DNA of 53,881 nt from Oscillospiraceae bacterium (GTDB lineage Bacteria; Bacillota; Clostridia; Oscillospirales; Acutalibacteraceae): the NCBI GenBank assembly GCA_031275995.1, contig JAISNY010000025.1, forward strand, positions 1-53,881, read 5' to 3'. The position numbers were made by a program, and so were the translations under genes. Under the pieces are notes generated by a model, which ran no database searches, was not told where the DNA came from, and worked only from the letters and a program-made list of their open reading frames with translations. Of this stretch, positions 37,691 through 46,293 are shown piece by piece. Within the stretch, counting starts at the first letter, position 1; each line of letters starts with the position of its first letter.

Positions 37691-38986
37691 TTAAAAATAT
37701 TCAAACTCCAGGCTTATAACGTCTTGATTTGACGAATAACTAAATTGAGGTTCTTTAAGTTTAAATTTGTTTTTTGATTTATTGTAACCATTAACTGAGC
37801 TGAGAAGCTTCTTTACATTCGCCTTCGCCCATTTTGTAAATTTACTTTTAGATTCGCGTCTTGAATCGAGCAAAATGTGCAAATATTTTTCCTTCGTTTT
37901 CGCCGCATCGATCAATTTTTCATGAAAAACTTCACAAAATTTATCAGATTCGGAAAACTTTAAACCTTCTACTTGATAAAAATTTTTCTTCAATTCCACA
38001 CATTTTTCCGGCTGAAGAACCTGGTTGAATTCCAAAATATACCTAAGATCTCCATATTCACGAAATGAGTTTTTATTTAGTTTCCATTCATGATCTTTAC
38101 TAATTATAGAATTCGTCACGTTGAACCAATCGTGACGCCTCATATAGGATTTTACTCCGGAAGCCCACGTTACGTCTACATGATACCAATCTTCAGATAT
38201 TTTTACTAAATTCCACATGTGCAGTTCTCCGAAGCTGATTCCGCAAATCGTTTCGGTTTCAATCCCGACCCTGTTGCACAATAATTTAAAAGCCTTTGAA
38301 AAACCTTCGCAAACGCAGGTTTTAAGAACCAAACAACCGTAAACGTTGAAGTCGGTCGGCGGAAATTTCTTGGAATGGTTATATTCAGCGTTTTCGGCCA
38401 GATAATTATATATCCACAGCTCAGACTTGTATGGATCGAAGTCAGCCGGAATCTGAGTTATGATCTGAGAAATCTTCCTTTCCAGGTCATCACGGAGTTT
38501 TTTTACTTCAACAGGAGATAAATCTGAATAAAAAGTTATTAATATTCCATCTTCAAAACTTTGAATAAAATAACGTTTCGCAACCCAAAAACATTCAGGA
38601 TAGTCGTTTAAAAACGCATTAAGAGCGCATCTTGCTTCATGGAGAAACTCATCGTAGTCGGGTATATTACCGCTGTCACAATAAGGTATGGGTATTGGTT
38701 CTATGGGGTAAAAAGTTTCTCCTTTTTTAGATTTTTCGGCTTCTATTTTAAGATTTTTTTCAAGGAGTCCTCGGTATATCTTGCGGGCAACACCACTTTT
38801 GAGTGCCTTTAATCCTGTATTACTACAAACAGGCCTGTATTCGTTTTTGAAACTTTTCAGTCTTGAATTAGAAGAACTTATTCCAGGTCTTGAGAAATCT
38901 TTTTTTACCGCCGAACAAAATGGAAGAGTTAAGTTAAAACAAACGAACAACGATAAAGTTAAAAAACGGACTATTCTATTAAACAT
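37691..38986 (-). CDS. Secreted transglutaminase-like (papain-fold) protein
   Basis: The 431 residues begin with a signal peptide (IVRFLTLSLFVCFNLTLPFC). The transglutaminase-like core has a full Cys-His-Asp triad: Cys226 in CVCEGFSKAFKLLC, His256 in GELHMWNLVKI and Asp271 in WYHVDVTW. Bacterial members are usually proteases or crosslinkers rather than true transglutaminases; the substrate is unknown. A Lys-rich region follows the core. The ATG at 38986 was chosen for GGGGGTG 6 bases upstream; a GTG at 38995 overlaps that SD. It is upstream of two orphan proteins on the same strand. Confidence 0.8.
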   Translation of the reverse strand: MFNRIVRFLTLSLFVCFNLTLPFCSAVKKDFSRPGISSSNSRLKSFKNEYRPVCSNTGLKALKSGVARKIYRGLLEKNLKIEAEKSKKGETFYPIEPIPIPYCDSGNIPDYDEFLHEARCALNAFLNDYPECFWVAKRYFIQSFEDGILITFYSDLSPVEVKKLRDDLERKISQIITQIPADFDPYKSELWIYNYLAENAEYNHSKKFPPTDFNVYGCLVLKTCVCEGFSKAFKLLCNRVGIETETICGISFGELHMWNLVKISEDWYHVDVTWASGVKSYMRRHDWFNVTNSIISKDHEWKLNKNSFREYGDLRYILEFNQVLQPEKCVELKKNFYQVEGLKFSESDKFCEVFHEKLIDAAKTKEKYLHILLDSRRESKSKFTKWAKANVKKLLSSVNGYNKSKNKFKLKEPQFSYSSNQDVISLEFEYF

Positions 38987-39145
38987 ATCATTCACCCCCA
39001 GACAAAACTCAAGGAGTGATTCCCTCTAAATGCTCCGGGTTATCTTTAACATTAACATTCACTCCTGGCTTGTTTTTACACGATAAGTGTAATTTTAGTA
39101 TAGCATAATTATAACATTTACGAAAAATTAATGCAAATTTAAAAC

Positions 39146-39174
39146 TTGACCTCAAGGCGATATGAGCTTAACAT
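39146..39174 (+). promoter_or_regulatory. Putative promoter for the rsbW-like/rsbV-like pair
   Basis: TTGACC (39146-39151) and TAACAT (39169-39174) are 17 bases apart; a start near 39181 gives a short leader with the SD AAGGA (39188-39192). Confidence 0.55.
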
Positions 39175-39199
39175 AGCAAAATAGGATAAGGACCATACT

Positions 39200-39640
39200 T
39201 TGTTTGTTCAGGAGCCTGTTTTGGTTAATGTAATTTTGGATGCAAAACTGAATAATTGGGAAACAGTTTATGATTTTTTAAAGAAAAATCTTTCTCACTC
39301 GGGGATGATGAAGATTGATGTAGAAAGGTTCTGCGTAGCTTGTGAAGAAATATTTACAAATATTTGCTTATATGCCTATAGAGGAAATGAGGAAGGCAAA
39401 GTGGAAGTGCGTTTAGAAATAGAACAAGACACAGTAAAGGTTCACTTAATCGATGAAGGAATAGCCTTTGACCCAACGCAAAAAACGAGTAGAATAGAAA
39501 TAGAAGCTGGAAAGAACATCGACAACCGCAAAATCGGAGGACTTGGAATTCACATAGCTAAAAAAATTGTGGATTTCATGGAGTACGAAAGGGTTGAAGG
39601 TCGGAATATGTTGTTTATTTCGAAAAAATTGGACAAGTAA
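39200..39640 (+). CDS. Anti-sigma-type serine kinase (RsbW/SpoIIAB-like ATPase)
   Basis: GHKL-fold ATPase of the HATPase_c_2 type that in partner switching phosphorylates a STAS antagonist and sequesters a target. The 146 residues have the N-box EEIFTNICLYAY at 49-60, the G1 box DEGIAFDP and the G2 region IGGLGIHIAKKI. The TTG at 39200 follows AAGGA by 7 bases; a second TTG at 39221 after CAGGAG is also plausible and gives a more usual N-terminus. The next gene is its probable antagonist. No sigma factor is adjacent, so the target is unknown. Confidence 0.85.
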   Translation: MFVQEPVLVNVILDAKLNNWETVYDFLKKNLSHSGMMKIDVERFCVACEEIFTNICLYAYRGNEEGKVEVRLEIEQDTVKVHLIDEGIAFDPTQKTSRIEIEAGKNIDNRKIGGLGIHIAKKIVDFMEYERVEGRNMLFISKKLDK

Positions 39641-39664
39641 TTTTTCAAGTGGAGGCGGTCTTTA

Positions 39665-40051
39665 GTGAATAAGAAAGAACCGTTGGTTATGGAAGATATC
39701 AAAGAAGACGGCGGAAAAGTAATTTTAAAAGTAGCAGGTCGAATAGACATGAGTTCAGCTACTGCTTTAGAAAAAAAAATAGATTCAATAATCGCACAGG
39801 GCGTTAAAGATTTAACTATAGATTTGGGTGAAGTTCCTTACTTAAGCAGCGCGGGTCTTAGGGTAATGCTAAAAACTCAAAAGCAAATCTCGAGTTTTGG
39901 GGTCGAAGCTAGTTTTGAAATCATAAATGTCCAGCCTGCCGCGAAAGAAGTTTTCGACATGACGGGTTTTTCGGATTTTTTGGTTATAAAAAATAAAAAA
40001 ATTGAGGAAGAGATGGATTATTCTCAGCCAGGCGCTAACGAAGAGGAATGA
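39665..40051 (+). CDS. STAS-domain anti-sigma antagonist (RsbV/SpoIIAA-like)
   Basis: The 128 residues form a STAS domain: VILKVAGRIDMSSATALEKKI, then DLGEVPYLSSAGLRVML with the likely phosphorylated Ser62, and VFDMTGFSDFLVI. An acidic tail of about 15 residues follows. It sits 24 bases after the kinase gene, the usual antagonist/kinase pairing though in reversed order. A phosphatase of the type that would reset it is encoded at 3.3-5.0 kb. It has a GTG start behind GGAGGCGG. Confidence 0.88.
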   Translation: MNKKEPLVMEDIKEDGGKVILKVAGRIDMSSATALEKKIDSIIAQGVKDLTIDLGEVPYLSSAGLRVMLKTQKQISSFGVEASFEIINVQPAAKEVFDMTGFSDFLVIKNKKIEEEMDYSQPGANEEE

Positions 40052-40059
40052 AATAATTA

Positions 40060-41214
40060 ATGAAGCATAGTGATTTCGTTTATTTTGATAATGCGGCTAC
40101 TACGAAACCTTTTATTTCAGTAACTGAAAAGATTGCAGAAGCTATGAATTATAATTTCGGCAACGCTTCTTCCGGGCACGCGCTTGGAGTTCAGGCTTTT
40201 AGAACCTTGGAATTGGCAAGAAAAGAAGCTAAAATATCAATCAGTGCTTCGGAGGGCGACGTTTTTTTTACTTCCAGCGGTACGCAAGCCAACAATCTGG
40301 CTATTTTGGGAGCGGCACTCGCCAATGTAAGAGGTCGACACAAAAAAGCAATAACGTGTTCGACTGAACATGCTTCAGTTTTAAATTGTTTTCGTGAGTT
40401 GCAAACCCGGGATTTTGAAATAGTTCTTCTGAATCCGGATCGAAACGGGAGGATAGACTGCGAGCAGCTTGATAAAGAAATTGATGAAAGAACATTTTTT
40501 TTAAGCACGATGTTCGTTAACAATGAAACAGGTGCAATTTCACCTGTGAAGACGTTCAAGGAAATTATCGACCGCAAAAAAAAACTTTATGGAAAAAATA
40601 TTATTTTTCATGTTGATGCTGTTCAAGCGTTTGGAAAAGTTCACATAGATGTAACAAGGCTGGGTGTGGATTTGCTTTCCGTGAGTTCTCACAAAATTCA
40701 CGGTCCGAAAGGAATCGGATTTCTTTATTGCTCCGAAAATGTCAGGATTAAGCCGTTGATTTTCGGTGGAAGCCAAGAAAAGTCTATCCACCCGGGAACG
40801 GAACCTATTCCTTTAGTCGTGGGGTTCGAAGAAGCGATTAAACAGTTTAAGATTAGCCAAAATTTTGAGTATGTAACCCATTTAAAGAATTATTTTTTGG
40901 AAAAACTCGAAAAGGTTGGAGGCATGAAACTTAATTCTCCATCCAACTCTACCCCTTATATACTGAACTTTTCTATAGAAGGAATAAAATCCGAGGTGAT
41001 GCTCAATTTTCTTTCTTCGCGAAAAATTTTTGTTTCCAGCGCATCAGCATGCTCCAAAGGCAAAAGAAGTCACGTTTTGGAAGCTATGGGACTTGATAAA
41101 AGTTTAATCGAAAGCTCTATTAGAGTGAGTTTTTCGAAATTCAATACCGTAGAAGAAATTGATATTTTGTTCGATGAAATCCGCAATGCACGCAGCATTA
41201 TTTTAAAATTTTGA
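40060..41214 (+). CDS. Cysteine desulfurase, NifS/IscS type
   Basis: PLP enzyme that takes sulfur from cysteine to a protein persulfide. The 384 residues have YFDNAATT at 8-15, the PLP-binding Lys212 in SSHKIHGPKG, His104 in STEHASV, and the acceptor Cys331 in SSASACSKGKRSHVL. The extra residues around that loop fit the NifS-like form that partners ThiI. thiI follows on the same strand after about 320 bases. MnmA at 0.7 kb is another possible sulfur acceptor. Confidence 0.93.
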   Translation: MKHSDFVYFDNAATTKPFISVTEKIAEAMNYNFGNASSGHALGVQAFRTLELARKEAKISISASEGDVFFTSSGTQANNLAILGAALANVRGRHKKAITCSTEHASVLNCFRELQTRDFEIVLLNPDRNGRIDCEQLDKEIDERTFFLSTMFVNNETGAISPVKTFKEIIDRKKKLYGKNIIFHVDAVQAFGKVHIDVTRLGVDLLSVSSHKIHGPKGIGFLYCSENVRIKPLIFGGSQEKSIHPGTEPIPLVVGFEEAIKQFKISQNFEYVTHLKNYFLEKLEKVGGMKLNSPSNSTPYILNFSIEGIKSEVMLNFLSSRKIFVSSASACSKGKRSHVLEAMGLDKSLIESSIRVSFSKFNTVEEIDILFDEIRNARSIILKF

Positions 41215-41538
41215 AAAAATACCTCAAAAATATTTTTAAATTGATACGTAAGGTGAAAACGAAAATCCTTAAAAGCAATTTATTAAGATATACGCAAAAA
41301 AACATTTAATATTTTTCATCTTTCCTTCTTTCTTTCATTACAAAAATATATTTTGGACTCCAGAAAAGGAGCTTGAAGCTTGCATGAAAATTAAGAAAAG
41401 TTCAGAATGTTAGCTTGAAAGTAATTTGTTAATTTAAAAAAATTCTTGAAGCCATAACTTAAATAATTAAAACCAATAAAAACATTTGATCACTTGAGCA
41501 AACTAAACAAACTTAATTTTAAATTTTTTGGAGTTAAC
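41215..41538. other. Intergenic stretch before thiI
   Basis: About 320 bases of AT-rich DNA. I see no RNA gene, terminator or convincing promoter. A good SD (AAGGAGC, near 41367) is followed only by tiny frames of under ten codons. Confidence 0.4.
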
Positions 41539-42702
41539 GTGCAAGAAGTAATTTTATTGAAACCAGGAGAAATTTTTCTTAAAGGACAAAATCGAAAATT
41601 GTTTGAATCCGCTCTCTTGCGAAATTTAAAGCATAAAGTTTCTAAGTTTGGAGAATTTGAAGTTAAAAATGTTGAATCGGTAATTTCAATAAAAACCCAA
41701 CACAGCGATTTAGACTCGTTGATACCACAAATATCAAAAGTTTTCGGAATTTCTTCTTATTGCAAAGCCTTATTGGTATCGAAAGATTTACAGACAATTA
41801 AAGAATCAGCGGTTAAAATTTTAAGCGAATTGAGTGAATTTTCAACATTCAAAATCGAAGCTAAACGTGCCAGTAAAGATTTCCCATTAACTTCGTTTCA
41901 AATTTGCAGCGAAGTTGGAGCTTATGTGGTTAAAATGCTGAATTTTAAAGTTGATGTTAACAATCCTGACGTTGTTCTTAAAGTAGAAATTCGCATCGAT
42001 GGCGCATATCTAGCAACTTCCCACGAAAGGGGCGCCGGAGGGCTCCCTTCAGGTACATCAGGAGGGGGCGCTGTTTTGATTTCAGGAGGAATAGACAGTC
42101 CTGTAGCTGCTTATATGATGGCTAAACGTGGAATGTTGCTTAGCGCAATTCATTTTGCTACTCCGCCTTACACTAGCGCGAGATCTGAAATTAAGGTAAG
42201 AAAAATTCTTGAAAAGCTATCGGAATTTTCAGGTGATATCTCTTTTTTTAAACCGGAATTTACAAAGATACAAGAAGCGATAAAAAAAAGTTGTCATAAC
42301 GAGCTTTTCACTATAATTTCCCGTAGGGTAATGATAAAAACGGCCGAAAAAATTGCTACTTCAAACAATTGCTCATGCCTAATAACCGGAGAAAGTTTAG
42401 GGCAAGTCGCCAGCCAAACCATGGAAGCAATTGAGTGTACGTCAGCCGTTGCAAGCATCCCGATATTTCGTCCGCTTATAGGGTCAGATAAAGAAGAAAT
42501 CATAAAAATTGCTAAAAAAATTGACACATTTAAAATTTCGATCGAACCTTTCGAGGATTGCTGTTCCATTTTCAGCCCTACGCACCCAAAACTCAAACCC
42601 AAAATCGAAACTGTTAAAAAAGAAGAACAGAAGATCGAGAATTTAGAAAATCTAATCAAAGAGACTATCGAAAACCTACACGAAGACAGGATAAAAAATT
42701 AA
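41539..42702 (+). CDS. thiI: tRNA 4-thiouridine synthase ThiI
   Basis: Makes 4-thiouridine at tRNA position 8 and can supply sulfur for thiamin. The 387 residues have a ferredoxin-like start (VILLKPGEIFLKGQNR), a THUMP domain (ISKVFGISSY, FKIEAKRASKDFP) and the PP-loop ISGGIDSPVAAYMMAKRG, with ITGESLGQVASQTMEAI. The C-terminal rhodanese domain of the E. coli form is absent, as is usual in Firmicutes, where the adjacent NifS-type enzyme donates sulfur directly. The GTG at 41539 has GGAG 5 bases upstream and gives the family N-terminus; the TTG at 41494 does not. Confidence 0.94.
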   Translation: MQEVILLKPGEIFLKGQNRKLFESALLRNLKHKVSKFGEFEVKNVESVISIKTQHSDLDSLIPQISKVFGISSYCKALLVSKDLQTIKESAVKILSELSEFSTFKIEAKRASKDFPLTSFQICSEVGAYVVKMLNFKVDVNNPDVVLKVEIRIDGAYLATSHERGAGGLPSGTSGGGAVLISGGIDSPVAAYMMAKRGMLLSAIHFATPPYTSARSEIKVRKILEKLSEFSGDISFFKPEFTKIQEAIKKSCHNELFTIISRRVMIKTAEKIATSNNCSCLITGESLGQVASQTMEAIECTSAVASIPIFRPLIGSDKEEIIKIAKKIDTFKISIEPFEDCCSIFSPTHPKLKPKIETVKKEEQKIENLENLIKETIENLHEDRIKN

Positions 42703-42758
42703 ATATTTCACACGATCATCCATTCAGATGCTGGATGACTGATCACGCAAGACGGACG

Positions 42759-42932
42759 TTGCTAAATTAATATACATCTATTAAAATATTCAATCGAAAC
42801 CGCAATTTTTGCACATGTATCGTTGCCTACCAAGGGCAAAGCCTCTTTTAATTTTTTTGTCTGTCCCACATTTTGGGCACATTATTTCATTACTTATGTG
42901 GATATTTTAACAGATGTATATTGATTTAGCAA
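42759..42932. mobile_element. 174-bp miniature IS1-like element with zinc-ribbon relic
   Basis: Terminal inverted repeats of 34 bp, beginning ttgctaaat and ending aaaatat(t/c)ca, match at 31 of 34 positions. Between them the minus strand reads NEIMCPKCGTDKKIKRGFAL and then GRQRYMCKNCGFD followed by a stop: the N-terminal zinc ribbon of an IS1-type InsA. All catalytic sequence is gone. It therefore looks like an internally deleted, MITE-like derivative of the IS family found at both window ends and at 5.9 kb. No target duplication is obvious. Confidence 0.8.
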
Positions 42933-43047
42933 TGCCGCGAGAATAAAGAGCTTGCATTTGTGTATTTTCGAAGATAAGCTACTTACATATAGTAAATTTT
43001 GCGCCGGATTCGCCTTCCGGATGTGCATTCAAAGGAAGTAAAATATT

Positions 43048-44040
43048 TTGGCCAATGATTCTCAGATTTCGCAAGGTTTATTCCATGGAGCTCCTACGAT
43101 TTTAATCGATTTTTTGTGTTATCTTCAAACAGTTAAGGGTAGGTCCCGTTCTACTGCTTTGGGTTATTTTTTCGACTTGCGAATTTTTTTTAGATATTTA
43201 AAATTCCATAAGGTCTCTAATAAAAAAAATGTGGTTTTTGATGAAATTTCAATAAGCGACGTGGACGAAACTTTGTTTAAAAGTCTGAGAGTTATAGATT
43301 TGTTTGAATTCATAAATTATGTTGCCGAAAATGGCAATAAGGCTTCAACTAGGGCTCGAAAGCTTGCAAGTCTTAAAGGATTTTTGAGTTATCTGCATAA
43401 GGTTAAGGGAGTTATCAAAACTAATCCTGCTTCTGAAATTGAATCTCCGAAACGTAAAAAATCTTTGCCTGTATTTCTTAACTTGGAACAAAGCAAACAG
43501 TTGCTTGAATCTGTAAAAACATACGGTGGGGAACATAGTTGCCGTGATTATTGTATGGTTACTTTTTTTTTAAACTGTGGCATGCGTCTTTCTGAGCTTG
43601 TCGGAATTAATTTAGGCGATGTAAAAAATGAAGACAGATCCTTAAGAATTACTGGTAAAGGAAATAAAGAAAGGGTCATTTATTTAAATGATGCTTGTTT
43701 GAACGCACTTCGCGATTATTTGCTTGTTCGCGTCGCGGCGGTCGGTAGTGATAAGAATGCGCTATTTGTTAGTAAAAATAAGCGTCGAATAAGTGTTAAA
43801 ACTGTTCAATATTTGTTAAAAAATTATTTTGGTTGTTCAGGGCTTGGTGGAAAAGGTTTTACTGTACATAAGTTACGCCATACTGCGGCTACGCTGATGT
43901 ATCAGCGAGGCGGAGTAGATATAAGAATTCTTAAAGAAATTTTAGGGCATGAAAGCATAGCGACGACAGAAATTTATACTCACACTTCTAATGAGCAGGT
44001 CAAAAAGGCTATGGAATCCAATCCTTTAGCTGAACTATGA
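43048..44040 (+). CDS. Tyrosine recombinase, XerC/XerD type
   Basis: The 330 residues have an N-terminal SAM-like core-binding domain (FLCYLQTVKGRSRSTALGYFFDLRIFF) and a catalytic domain with the full set Arg180 (GMRLSELV), Lys204 (TGKGNKERV), His274 and Arg277 (HKLRHTAA), His301 (LGHESI) and the nucleophile Tyr310 (EIYTH). The length and motifs fit a chromosomal Xer protein better than a phage integrase. It also lies near mobile DNA, so a role there cannot be excluded. The TTG at 43048 follows AAAGGAAG. Its TGA overlaps the ATG of the next gene. Confidence 0.88.
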   Translation: MANDSQISQGLFHGAPTILIDFLCYLQTVKGRSRSTALGYFFDLRIFFRYLKFHKVSNKKNVVFDEISISDVDETLFKSLRVIDLFEFINYVAENGNKASTRARKLASLKGFLSYLHKVKGVIKTNPASEIESPKRKKSLPVFLNLEQSKQLLESVKTYGGEHSCRDYCMVTFFLNCGMRLSELVGINLGDVKNEDRSLRITGKGNKERVIYLNDACLNALRDYLLVRVAAVGSDKNALFVSKNKRRISVKTVQYLLKNYFGCSGLGGKGFTVHKLRHTAATLMYQRGGVDIRILKEILGHESIATTEIYTHTSNEQVKKAMESNPLAEL

Positions 44041-44525
44041 AGCAGACTACCGTATTTTTCTGTTCACCGCATCCTAAAGGTTTTACATTTAAACTTCTAG
44101 AAAGTTTCTTAGGAAATCTTAAAAATATAAACTTTATAGACGTTTATTCAAAGAAAATTTTGCCTTGCATCGATTGTAAATCTTGTAAATGTTTTGGCAA
44201 ATGTTGTTTATCCGACGATATTTGTGAAATTTATCGTGCTTTCGAAAATGATGACATATTAATTTTTGCGACTCCTGTTTATTATTTTTCGTTCCCTTCA
44301 CCTATGAAATCTATTTTGGATAGGTCTCAAAAGTATTTTTCAAACAGGATTATTAACGTTTCTAACCGTATTTCTTTTATCGTAGCGACATGTGGTTCTG
44401 AAAAAGAGTTTGGTATTACCGTTTTAGAAAAACAAATAAAAATGCTCAGCTCTCTTATAGGAGTCGACTTCCTAGGCTGTTTATTTCTTTCCGGGACAGA
44501 CAAAATAAACAGTTTTCTAAACTAA
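44037..44525 (+). CDS. Flavodoxin-like NAD(P)H-dependent FMN reductase family protein
   Basis: The 162 residues show the flavodoxin-like fold: FCSPHPKGFTFKLLESFL (FMN phosphate loop region), CIDCKSCKCFGKC (Cys-rich, as in iron-sulfur flavoproteins or their relatives), and FATPVYYFSFPSPMKSILDR (flavin ring loop). Redox partner unknown. The start overlaps the recombinase stop (ATGA), so translation is coupled. Its last 16 codons lie in the first copy of a 102-bp direct repeat, so the C-terminus may have been altered by that duplication. Confidence 0.8.
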   Translation: MKQTTVFFCSPHPKGFTFKLLESFLGNLKNINFIDVYSKKILPCIDCKSCKCFGKCCLSDDICEIYRAFENDDILIFATPVYYFSFPSPMKSILDRSQKYFSNRIINVSNRISFIVATCGSEKEFGITVLEKQIKMLSSLIGVDFLGCLFLSGTDKINSFLN

Positions 44526-44707
44526 AATTTAAATCAAAGCCATAAAACGCTGAAATGAGATCAAACCCTTAGGAGAAATCGTTTTTACAATTCTTATGTA
44601 TTATGCTGTCTATTTCTTTCCGGGATAAACAAAATAAAAAAATTTCTAAACTAAAATTTAAGTCAAATCCATAAAACGCTGAAATGAGATCAAACCCTTA
44701 GGAGAAA
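44477..44707. repeat. 102-bp direct repeat, two copies 129 bp apart
   Basis: Copies at 44477-44578 and 44606-44707 differ at only about eight positions. Both hold the 3' end of the flavodoxin-like gene plus its downstream sequence through cccttaggagaaa. The second copy is directly next to the GC-rich mobile remnant. Confidence 0.85.
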
Positions 44708-44724
44708 ATGTGTAAAGAATAATT

Positions 44725-45165
44725 TTAAATCGTTTCGGACTGTTTTGTCAAGGTCTTTTTTCGGGGGCGGGGAAAATTTCGCCGTTTTGCACAAAGAGGA
44801 TGTACGGTCGGGATTTGCTCCACGCCCTGCCACACGTAACTGCGCCAATCGACAACCTCGTTGTGACCGTTTACGCGGAGCGCGGAGTTGCAATACGCCG
44901 CCCATACCTTGCGCCATTCCTCCGCTTTTGTATGCTCGTTCCAGTCAACCGTCGGGACGGATTTGCATTTGTAAGTACGCTTTGGGGAGTCATAGATTTT
45001 CTCTCCCCGCTCGTCAAGAATGTACTGTTTGCGCTGTTTTGCGTCCCACGAACCGTCGCTCTGTTCAATCGGTCGCATAGTGAGCAGAATATGCGCGTGG
45101 GGATTTCCTTTTCCGGTATCGTGAAAGCATAGATCGGCGCACATTCCCGCTGCGACAAACTGCTC
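44725..45165 (-). pseudogene. MobA/MobL relaxase fragment
   Basis: The frame reads CADLCFHDTGKGNPHAHILL, then MRPIEQSDGSWDAKQRKQYI, with TVDWNEHTKAEEWRKVWAA and WQGVEQIPTVH. This is the core of the MobA/MobL relaxase family of Gram-positive mobilizable elements, with PHAH as part of the metal-binding histidine motif. Both ends are missing: the N-terminal catalytic Tyr region is cut where it meets recombinase sequence at about 45165, and the C-terminus runs into unrelated sequence after TVH. It is much more GC-rich than the flanks. Confidence 0.8.
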
Positions 45166-46238
45166 TGACCGCCGACAGTATCAACGTTTGCACTGCGTCC
45201 ACGCGGATATAGTGCATTGTGCAGTTCCGCGAATAATGGCGATATGACAAAAGCATACATACTCGTTGTGCAGCCTGTTAAACCGTCCTGTCACGCCCTG
45301 TTTGTGGTAGAGTTTTGCTCCGCAATCTGCGCAGTACAGAACGCCCGTCAGCGGGTTCGGGTCGCCGCCGATTCGCTCCGGTATGCGCTTTGTTTCGCGC
45401 AGCCTTTGAACGGTGTTCCACATTTCCGCGTCCACGATTTGAGTGTGCGCGTCCCGGAAGATTAAGACGTTCTCCGGGTCGTTCGCCTTGCGCTTGGATT
45501 TGTAGGTTTATTTGACGGTCTTGTTGAGGACTGACACGCCCGTGCATTCCTCTTTTCTGAGTATGGCGAGTACGCCGCCCATTTCGTCGAATTGGCGTTT
45601 TCCCAGCGGCGCATACCCGCGCCGATTTTGTCCCAGTGCGCCGATGGTATCAGCACACCCTCGGCGCTGAGTTCCTCCGCGATTTGCGTTACGATCTTTC
45701 CGGCGATTACGCTTTGGAAAATGCGTTGCACAATCGGCGCGGCTTTCTCGTCCAAAATCCACCGGGATTTTTCATTCGGGTTACGCAAATAACCGTAAGG
45801 TATCGCGCCCGTGACGTGCTTGCCGTCGCGGGTTCTGGCGTTGTTGATTGCCCTGATTTTGCGGCTTGTGTCGCGGAGGAATGAAATCGTCCACGCCCTG
45901 CGCGGTATCGATGCCGTCGCCAATGGCGATTAGTCGTATGCCCTGCTCTTGGAATTGCTCCAATAACAACCCTACTCGGAGGTGGTCACGACCGACGCGG
46001 TCAAGCGTTTTGACGAGAATTGTCGCGACTTCGCCGCGTTCGACGTAACCCATCAGTTCCGTCCAACCGGGGCGCGACCACGATGTGCCGCTCCAACCGT
46101 CGTCTTGGATAGGCGTAATCCCGTTGCTTTCGGCGTATTTCGTGAGCAGTTCAATTTGGTTCGTTATGCTCCCGCTCTCGCCGTTTGAGTCCATATCTTC
46201 ACGCGACAGGCGGGCAGAATGTTGATTTTTGCGTTCAT
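45166..46238 (-). pseudogene. Large serine recombinase (TnpX-like), multiply frameshifted
   Basis: Pieces in three frames spell one protein: RLSREDMDSNGESGSITNQI with the likely catalytic Ser, DDGWSGTSWSRPGWTELM, VKTLDRVGRDHLRVGLLLEQF (resolvase domain); then DTSRKIRAINNARTRDGK and TGAIPYGYLRNP (recombinase domain); then RKEECTGVSVLNKTVK, an in-frame TAA, TYKSKRKANDPENVLIF and YCADCGAKLYHKQG (zinc ribbon). There is a shift between the ATG (46238) and RLSRED, and others near 45890, 45570 and 45250. Non-functional as read. Confidence 0.85.
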
Positions 46239-46293
46239 TTCTGCTCCTTTTCCGCAGGTCTGAGCGCTTGCAGCACAGTAGTTTCGAGCGTCA

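Noticed and set aside
44745..46188. Several plus-strand open frames of 60-110 codons in the GC-rich block
   Set aside because: They are shadows of the minus-strand relaxase and recombinase; high GC lengthens antisense frames. None has an SD or a family motif.
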